The notes under the pieces were generated by a model. That model saw nothing but the letters and a program-made list of their open reading frames with translations. It was not told the origin of the DNA and ran no database searches. From NCBI GenBank assembly GCA_025331435.1, contig JAIWNI010000079.1, positions 1 to 64,000 of the forward strand: a DNA stretch of 64,000 nt, read 5' to 3'. The position numbers and the translations under genes were made by a program. The DNA comes from Choanephora cucurbitarum (taxonomy: Eukaryota > Mucoromycota > Mucoromycetes > Mucorales > Choanephoraceae). Shown here piece by piece: positions 58,434 through 64,000 of the stretch. How positions within the stretch are numbered: position 1 is the first letter of the stretch; every line of letters starts with the position of its first letter.

Positions 58434-59138
58434 ATGACAAAATTAAATGCTGTACCATTCGATCAAAAGGAATACTGGGAGTCACGGTTTGAGAGGGAAA
58501 AACATTTTGAATGGTTATTGACATGGGACAATATCAAGCATGTCATTGAGCCCTATATTAAAGGACACCAAGATATACTTCATTTAGGTAATTTAGTCTG
58601 ATAAATCCAGTGGAGTTTGCTCTAAATGTAAACAACGGTAGGTTGTGGTAATTCAGAATTGGCTTTTCAGATGGCGGATAGTGGACATTCCAATCCCATT
58701 GTGAATGTGGATTATGCAGGCAATGTTATTGAATACATGAAGCAAGTGACACAGGAGCGACATAATTCAGCTTATGCAAACATCTCTTGGATCACAGCCG
58801 ATTGTCTGAATCAATTGAAGTCTTATTTGCCTCAGACTGAATATGAGATTTTGATCGACAAGAGTCTTTCAGATACGATTGCCTGTGGTGATGACGACAA
58901 ACAGACAAGGGTCAAGACATTGTCAAAAGAGCTGCTGTCAGTAGCCAAACCAGGTGCATTTTGGTTCTCTATCTCATTTTCAGGTGAACGTGAATTCTAT
59001 GTAGAGGAACCCAATGCTGCCGCTTATTGGAAGACAGTAGAGAAACTGCCTGTTGAGGTACAACAGCCTAATGATAAACCAGGTGCTCCTGCCATTTACT
59101 ACTTTGTCTATATTAACCAAAAAATCACTTTATTATAA
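58434..59138 (+). CDS. SAM-dependent methyltransferase, EEF1AKMT4/METTL13-like
   Basis: Exons 58434-58587 and 58642-59138; 216 residues. It starts MTKLNAVPFDQKEYWESRFE. YWESRF and FEWLLTWDNI lead to motif I ILHLGCGNSEL split by the intron. Motif II NVDYAGNVIEYM and the acidic site ISWITADCL follow, then ILIDKSLSDTIACG, characteristic of the METTL13 N-terminal-type and EEF1AKMT4 group. These enzymes methylate elongation factor eEF1A. No extra domains are present, so the single-domain EEF1AKMT4 form fits best. The start lies only 73 bp after the CZIB stop, on the same strand. Its 3' end faces PRP22 with 14 bp between stops. Confidence 0.9.
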
Positions 59139-59152
59139 TAACAATTCGTATT

Positions 59153-62100
59153 TTAACCAAACGTCTGACTGATTCTACCACCTCGCTTAACTCTACTAAG
59201 ACGCCATTCATTTGGCTTTTCGTATCGATTGTAGAGTGGCTCAATCTTCTCTTGCTTTTTACGCTTGGAAATCTTGTTGGCATCAGCAATACGGAAGAAA
59301 GTAGGTGCTGCTTCAGTCAACCATTTAGGATCAATGGCTGTGACTTCACGCATATATTCTTTAGATGTAAACACAATTTCGTGATAAATGACCCTATATT
59401 AAATCGTATGAGATAATGCGTACAAACAAGTGAGAGAAGACATTATTTACCATTCAGGGCCCTTGTTGAATAAGGCACTTGAAGGATGGATGTAGACAGG
59501 CGTTCCTTCCAGTAATGTCTTGTAACCTTCTTGAGGATCCTTTTTGGCTGCATTTCTAAAATAACCAGACACAAGTGCTCTAGATACTTTTGTATAATTC
59601 TTTCCACAAGATACAATATCATGACGATATCTAACAATATATGAGTGTTGTTGATTCCAATAAGAAAAGGAAGGGCTTACCTATCCATAATACCAAGCAA
59701 TTGCTTTCTAACATCCTGTGCACGCTTCATACTACGTGATTGAATGTAGTTATCAAAGCACCAAGCATTTGAAAACTTGCTTGCCTTCCAACCATTATAA
59801 ACTGTCAGAAGAGTAAGATGATCACCTTCAGGCTGATGAAATTTGGCCTTCTTTTGATCAGCTTGAGCTTGCTTTTCCTTGGGTCGATAAAACACATTTT
59901 GAGCTGTCAACATGGCTACAATCGTCAAGATTTCTTCGGAACAACCCAAATCGACAGATTGAATCAACATCTTTGACAACTGAGGTTCCAAAGGAAATTC
60001 AGCCATCTTTCGTCCAAGACGTGTCAACAGACCTTCGTCATCCAAAGCTTGAAGAGCATAGAGCTGTTCCAGGGCTTGAATCAAGTTGTTTTCAGGAGGA
60101 GGGTCCATGAAGTCAAAATGCAGCAAATCATTGATACCCATTGCCTTCAAAGTCAAGACAGTCATGGACAAGTTTAGCAATTGAATTTCTGGGATCGTGT
60201 TGGGAAGCATTTCATTTCGGTAGGCTGTTTCGGTATAGAGACGATAACATTTACCTGGACCTGTACGACCAGCACGACCAGCACGCTGTCTAGCAGCTGC
60301 TTGTGAGATAGGCACAACTACCAAAGAGTCCATACCCAACTTGGCATCCCATTTATTCTGTTTGACAAACCCAGGATCAATCACATAGTAAATACCATCA
60401 ATTGTGATAGATGTTTCAGCAATGTTGGTAGCAATTACCACCTTACGAGAACCGGGAGGCGCAGGATCAAAGATACGGGATTGCATTTCAGAAGGAAGGG
60501 CACTATAGACAGGTAAGATAATCAACTCAGGCACATCATTGCCCAAGGCCTTCATACGCTCAAACAGGATTTCGGAGGCTGTATCAATTTCTTCTTGACC
60601 GGTCAAGAAAAGCAAGATATCACCAGGGGGTTCTGACAAGTGAATTTGCATAACTGTAATCAAGGCAGCATCCAAATAGTCAGATTCAGGATCTTTGGTA
60701 TACAATACTTCTACAGGATAGGTTCGACCGGGAATGGTAAAGATAGGACAGTTGTTGAAATAAGTAGCAAATTTATCAGCATCTAAAGTGGCCGAGGTAA
60801 TGATCAATTTAAGGTCAGGTCGTCTCTTGGCTGCACGTTTTAATAGACCAAACAAGACATCTGTTGAAATGGTACGTTCGTGTGCTTCATCTAGAATGAT
60901 GACAGAGTATTGACTCATTTCGGGATCAATTAAGCATTCTCTTAGAAGCATACCATCTGTCATGTATTTGATACGTGTTTCCGGACTTGTACAGTCTTCG
61001 AAACGAATCGTATAACCTACTTCTTGACCAACACGACAACCTACTTCTTCAGCTACACGCTTGGCCACAGACATGGCGGCCACACGACGAGGTTGAGTAC
61101 AGCCAATACGGCCATGATTGGCAAAACCTTCTTCAGCTAGATACTGCGTCATTTGTGTTGTCTTTCCTGAACCTGTATCACCTACAACAATCAACATTTG
61201 ATTCTGAGAAAATGTATCATTCAGTTAGTCTCAAGAGATAAAATCAGCATGTATCAGTAGACTATACCTCGCGCACAGCTTCAATCAGTGATGTTCTCAA
61301 CTTGTAAATAGGCAATGATTCACGTTGTTCTTGAATAGTTAGATTTGTCACTTTACCAAAGGTAGTAGCATTGTTGAAAGTAGCCTTTTTCCATTCGGGA
61401 ATTTGATCTGATTTGGTAGGCATACCGCGTGCATCTTGAGCAAACTGTCTACCTGCAGGTCCAGCCATAGGATCTAACCAAGGAGTGTTGACATCCTGTG
61501 GCACAGCATCCATTTCTTGTTGAATCTGTTGTTGTCTCAATTCACGGCGTTCTTTAGCTAAAGAGGCACCTGCAAGAGCAGATCGATTCAGAGTACCATC
61601 AGGGATCTTGACAACCTTAACTGGACTCAGATCCAATGTTTGGGAAGTCTGACCCTTCAAGAAGGGAGGTTCTTCTTCTCGCACTTCTACATCAATTTCT
61701 TCCTCTGCTTCTACTGCATTACTATTACTGAAATCATTATCTTCATTTAGCTCAGGATAATCAGCGGGATCAACTACGCCTGAGGCAATCAACTGCTTCA
61801 ATTCCCATCGTTCAGGTGAAGACATACGCTGGACTGATCGAGAAGGCATACTATCATCCATACGCACGGTGCTACTGTCTTCTAGATAAGTGTGTCTATC
61901 AGGGTTACGCGAGGCCATAGCTTCCATCTCTTCTCTTGATCGAACGCGTAGATTGGGACTCAAGTCTTCTCCTGTACGTTGATCGACATCTTTCATAGAC
62001 AGACCAATACGGTCATTGGTTACTGACATTACTTTCACTCTGACAAGTTGTTTTGGTTTGACCACTTCACGTGGATGATTGACACGTCCTTGAACAAGGG

Positions 62101-62794
62101 AACCTACATGTACCAAACCCTCTGCTTTGCCTCGAATGCCTTCCAATCGAACAAAGGCACCGAAATCTTTAATGTTGGTGACTGTACCATGATAAATCTT
62201 ATAGATGATCGGTCTATCGTCCAAAGTACGTCTACTGGAAGGAGGCGAGTGTCTACGTCTAGGCGATCTGTGTCGAGGTGATGGGGATCGAGAGCGACGA
62301 TGACGACGAGGAGGAGGGGAGGGGCTTCGGGAAGGTTTGCGTTTTGTTTTGAGTCCTTCAAGTTCGGCCAACATGTCATCAGCTACTTCCATATCCTCTT
62401 CTCTTTTTTTCTGCCAATTGGGATCGTCTTTGACAGCTAAGCCAGGAAATATCGATGTCTTTTCGTCCACATCCTCTTGTCGATGCACTGTCTGTTTCTT
62501 TGGTTTTAATGTTTTGATTAAACGATCCAGGTTTTCTACAAACGAATCAGGGAAATCTGCTGCTGCTTCTTTTAGCGAACTTTTGAACTTGGCGAGCGAA
62601 CCATTAGCTTGATCGTGCAGATGAATAATGAATTCAGCTATTTATAGAAAGCTAAGTACTTGTATTATGCATTTTATCTTTTTTTTTAAAAAAAAAATAC
62701 CCAAGACTTGTTCATGTAATCCAGTGTGGTTATAGAGTTCACTTGCCACTTTTTGAACAAGCGATAAATGCTCTAACTTTTCAATATCGTCCAT
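59153..62794 (-). CDS. PRP22: DEAH-box spliceosomal RNA helicase PRP22/DHX8
   Basis: Exons 62701-62794, 61268-62637, 59681-61203, 59451-59630, 59153-59393; 1135 residues. The N-terminal helical part ([20 protein letters not shown]) is followed by an RS-like block ([13 protein letters not shown]) and an S1 domain (about 176-247: [19 protein letters not shown]). The linker has [18 protein letters not shown]. The helicase core has Walker [15 protein letters not shown] in [13 protein letters not shown], and [18 protein letters not shown]. The winged-helix/ratchet and OB domains end with [21 protein letters not shown]22 releases spliced mRNA. The length fits the family (yeast 1145). It is divergent from SRP72 across about 200 bp. 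Confidence 0.97.
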
Positions 62795-62994
62795 TGCAAA
62801 GGAGAAAAGAAAAGTAGAAAAAAAAAAGAAAGAGAAGAGAAAATGTGACTATTTCAAAGCTAATTCACGTAAATCTTTAACTCTTGCTACTAGTGAAAGT
62901 AAGTCTGTGTGTGTGTGTTTTTTATTGCTTTAAGCTCCACTCTAAATACCTTGTTTGACGCGAATCTATTCTTTCTCTTTTTCTTCCTTCAATT
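62795..62994. promoter_or_regulatory. 200-bp shared promoter between PRP22 and SRP72
   Basis: The two ATGs are only 200 bp apart in opposite orientations, so core promoters and 5' leaders must be compact or shared. The sequence holds A/G-rich tracts on the PRP22 side, a short (GT) run near 62905-62918, and a T/C tract before the SRP72 ATG. No specific factor site is claimed. Confidence 0.6.
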
Positions 62995-64000
62995 ATGTCT
63001 ACAAACAAAGAGCAACAAGCTGCTACCTTATTCACAGAATTAAAGCAAGCTATTGACAATTACGATGAAGAACTTAGTTTAGATATTTGTGATAAGCTTA
63101 TTAAGCTTGACCCTAACGATCAACTTGCACTTCAATGCAAGGTGGTCACTCTGATTCGTCTCGAGAAATACAAGGATGCGCTCACTATGATTGCACGCCA
63201 GTTTAGAAATAGCGATATTGACATGTCTTATGAAAAGATCTACTGTTATTACCGTACAAACCAACTTGTACCTGCCATGGAACTTTTACAAGAAGTCAAA
63301 TCCAAACATCAAGCTGTCGATCCTTCTTTGTCCTATCTTGAAGCTCAACTTGTAAGGGGCTCAATCTGAAATTATATATATAAAAAAAAAGGAAGTGTTA
63401 TTCATGTCATGCAAATAGCTTTATTCTCAGGGCCAATTCGAAAAGGCCATCAAGGTCTATGAATCCCTACTCAAGTCATCTGACAAGAACAACCATCTGT
63501 ACGATGAAATTCAAGTTAATTTGTTAGCTGCCAAGGCTGGATTATTGTATTCTTCTAACCAACAGGCCATTCAAGAAACAGATGACTTGAAGGAAAGTGC
63601 TGACCTTTACGAAGTTGCCTATAATGCTGCCTCTGTCTATTTAGCTCGTGGTGATATCAAGAAAGCCCAGCAACAACTTGAGTTGGCTCATAGTAAGTTA
63701 TTGGACTAAGACAAAACACTTACCTGCTACCCACTTGGCTACATATCACTTACAAGTCAAATGATAGAACAATGCAGTGATCGCTCTCAGGGTATGAGCA
63801 AAGAAGAACATGAGCAGGAATTGGCTGTGATTGCAACTCAACTCGGTTATACCTACCAACTACAGGGTCGTTCCACAGATGCAATGAACATTTATAAGCA
63901 ATTGTTGACATCAAGGTAAGCAAGTCAAGAAGGAGTAAGAATAAACATGACTGAGCCCTGTTTTTTTTTCTATTTCCTTTTTTTAGCGATCTTACTGTAG
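62995..64000 (+). CDS. SRP72: signal recognition particle subunit SRP72, N-terminal part (runs off the right edge)
   Basis: Visible exons: 62995-63351, 63431-63692, 63768-63915, 63987-64000 onward. It starts MSTNKEQQAATLFTELKQAI. TPR helices follow (DYDEELSLDICDKLIKLDPN-like, ALTMIARQF, YEKIYCYYRTNQLVPAMELL, GQFEKAIKVYESLLKSSD). YEVAYNAASVYLARGDIKKA then QLGYTYQLQGRSTDAMNIYK continue the array. N-terminal TPRs of SRP72 bind SRP68, and the missing C-terminus would bind SRP RNA. At least about 260 residues are visible. All splice phases agree. Confidence 0.9.

Noticed and set aside
1..64000. CRISPR arrays, rRNA, tRNA and snRNA genes
   Set aside because: I scanned by eye for spaced repeats, cloverleaf-like arms and conserved snRNA blocks and found none that hold up. 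A tRNAscan or Infernal run would settle it.

Overview
The window looks like nuclear DNA of an early-diverging filamentous fungus, most likely Mucorales (Mucoromycota). It is AT-rich, its genes are packed with canonical 45-75 nt GT-AG introns, pyrimidine-rich tracts precede the start codons, and the proteins read as ordinary fungal orthologues. Placing it in Mucorales is an inference from gene style and family content; no rRNA or other species marker is present. I rebuilt exons by hand from splice sites and reading frames. Most gene models close to an exact multiple of three, which is my main internal check.

Layout. 1-5.7 kb: a hAT transposon (minus strand, running off the left edge) whose terminal inverted repeat ends inside a decayed Helitron RepHel gene (plus strand). 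6.1-8.5 kb: a decayed hypothetical gene, a chain of short spliced-looking exons without an ORF, hairpins, and an array of 10-bp units in both orientations. 9.7-15.7 kb: a cystatin-like protein, an RRM protein with two MLLE-like domains, CMC2 and a cis-prenyltransferase. 17.3-20.3 kb: a secreted large-subunit catalase and a small C2H2 protein. 20.3-26.7 kb: a gene-poor block with an unrecognised decayed gene, two MITEs and a LINE-like remnant. 26.7-38.8 kb: TMEM135-like protein, CAF16-like ABC ATPase, CDK5/PHO85-type kinase, L-2-hydroxyglutarate dehydrogenase, MTHFR and a second large catalase. 41.3-64 kb: YCR051W-type ankyrin protein, GRIP golgin, beta-trefoil lectin-like protein, F-box protein, a membrane-anchored Ser/Asp-rich protein, RNF121-type E3, SRP68, NAB3-like RNA-binding protein, eL31, CZIB, an EEF1AKMT4-like methyltransferase, PRP22 and the start of SRP72.

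Links between genes. SRP68 and SRP72, obligate partners in the signal recognition particle, lie about 10 kb apart. Two large catalases lie about 17 kb apart and share an intron position, but only one has a 10-nt micro-exon. Several neighbours are head-to-head (L2HGDH/MTHFR, SRP68/NAB3, eL31/CZIB, PRP22/SRP72) or tail-to-tail with very short gaps (CDK5/L2HGDH, 30 bp; MTHFR/catalase 2, about 130 bp).

No CRISPR array, prophage, rRNA or convincing tRNA was seen. I did not find a clearly new multi-gene system. The best candidates for new biology are the bidirectional 10-mer array near 8.3 kb, the RRM-MLLE-MLLE protein, the lectin with a His/Gln/Tyr-rich tail, and the intron-dense non-coding locus near 7.5 kb.
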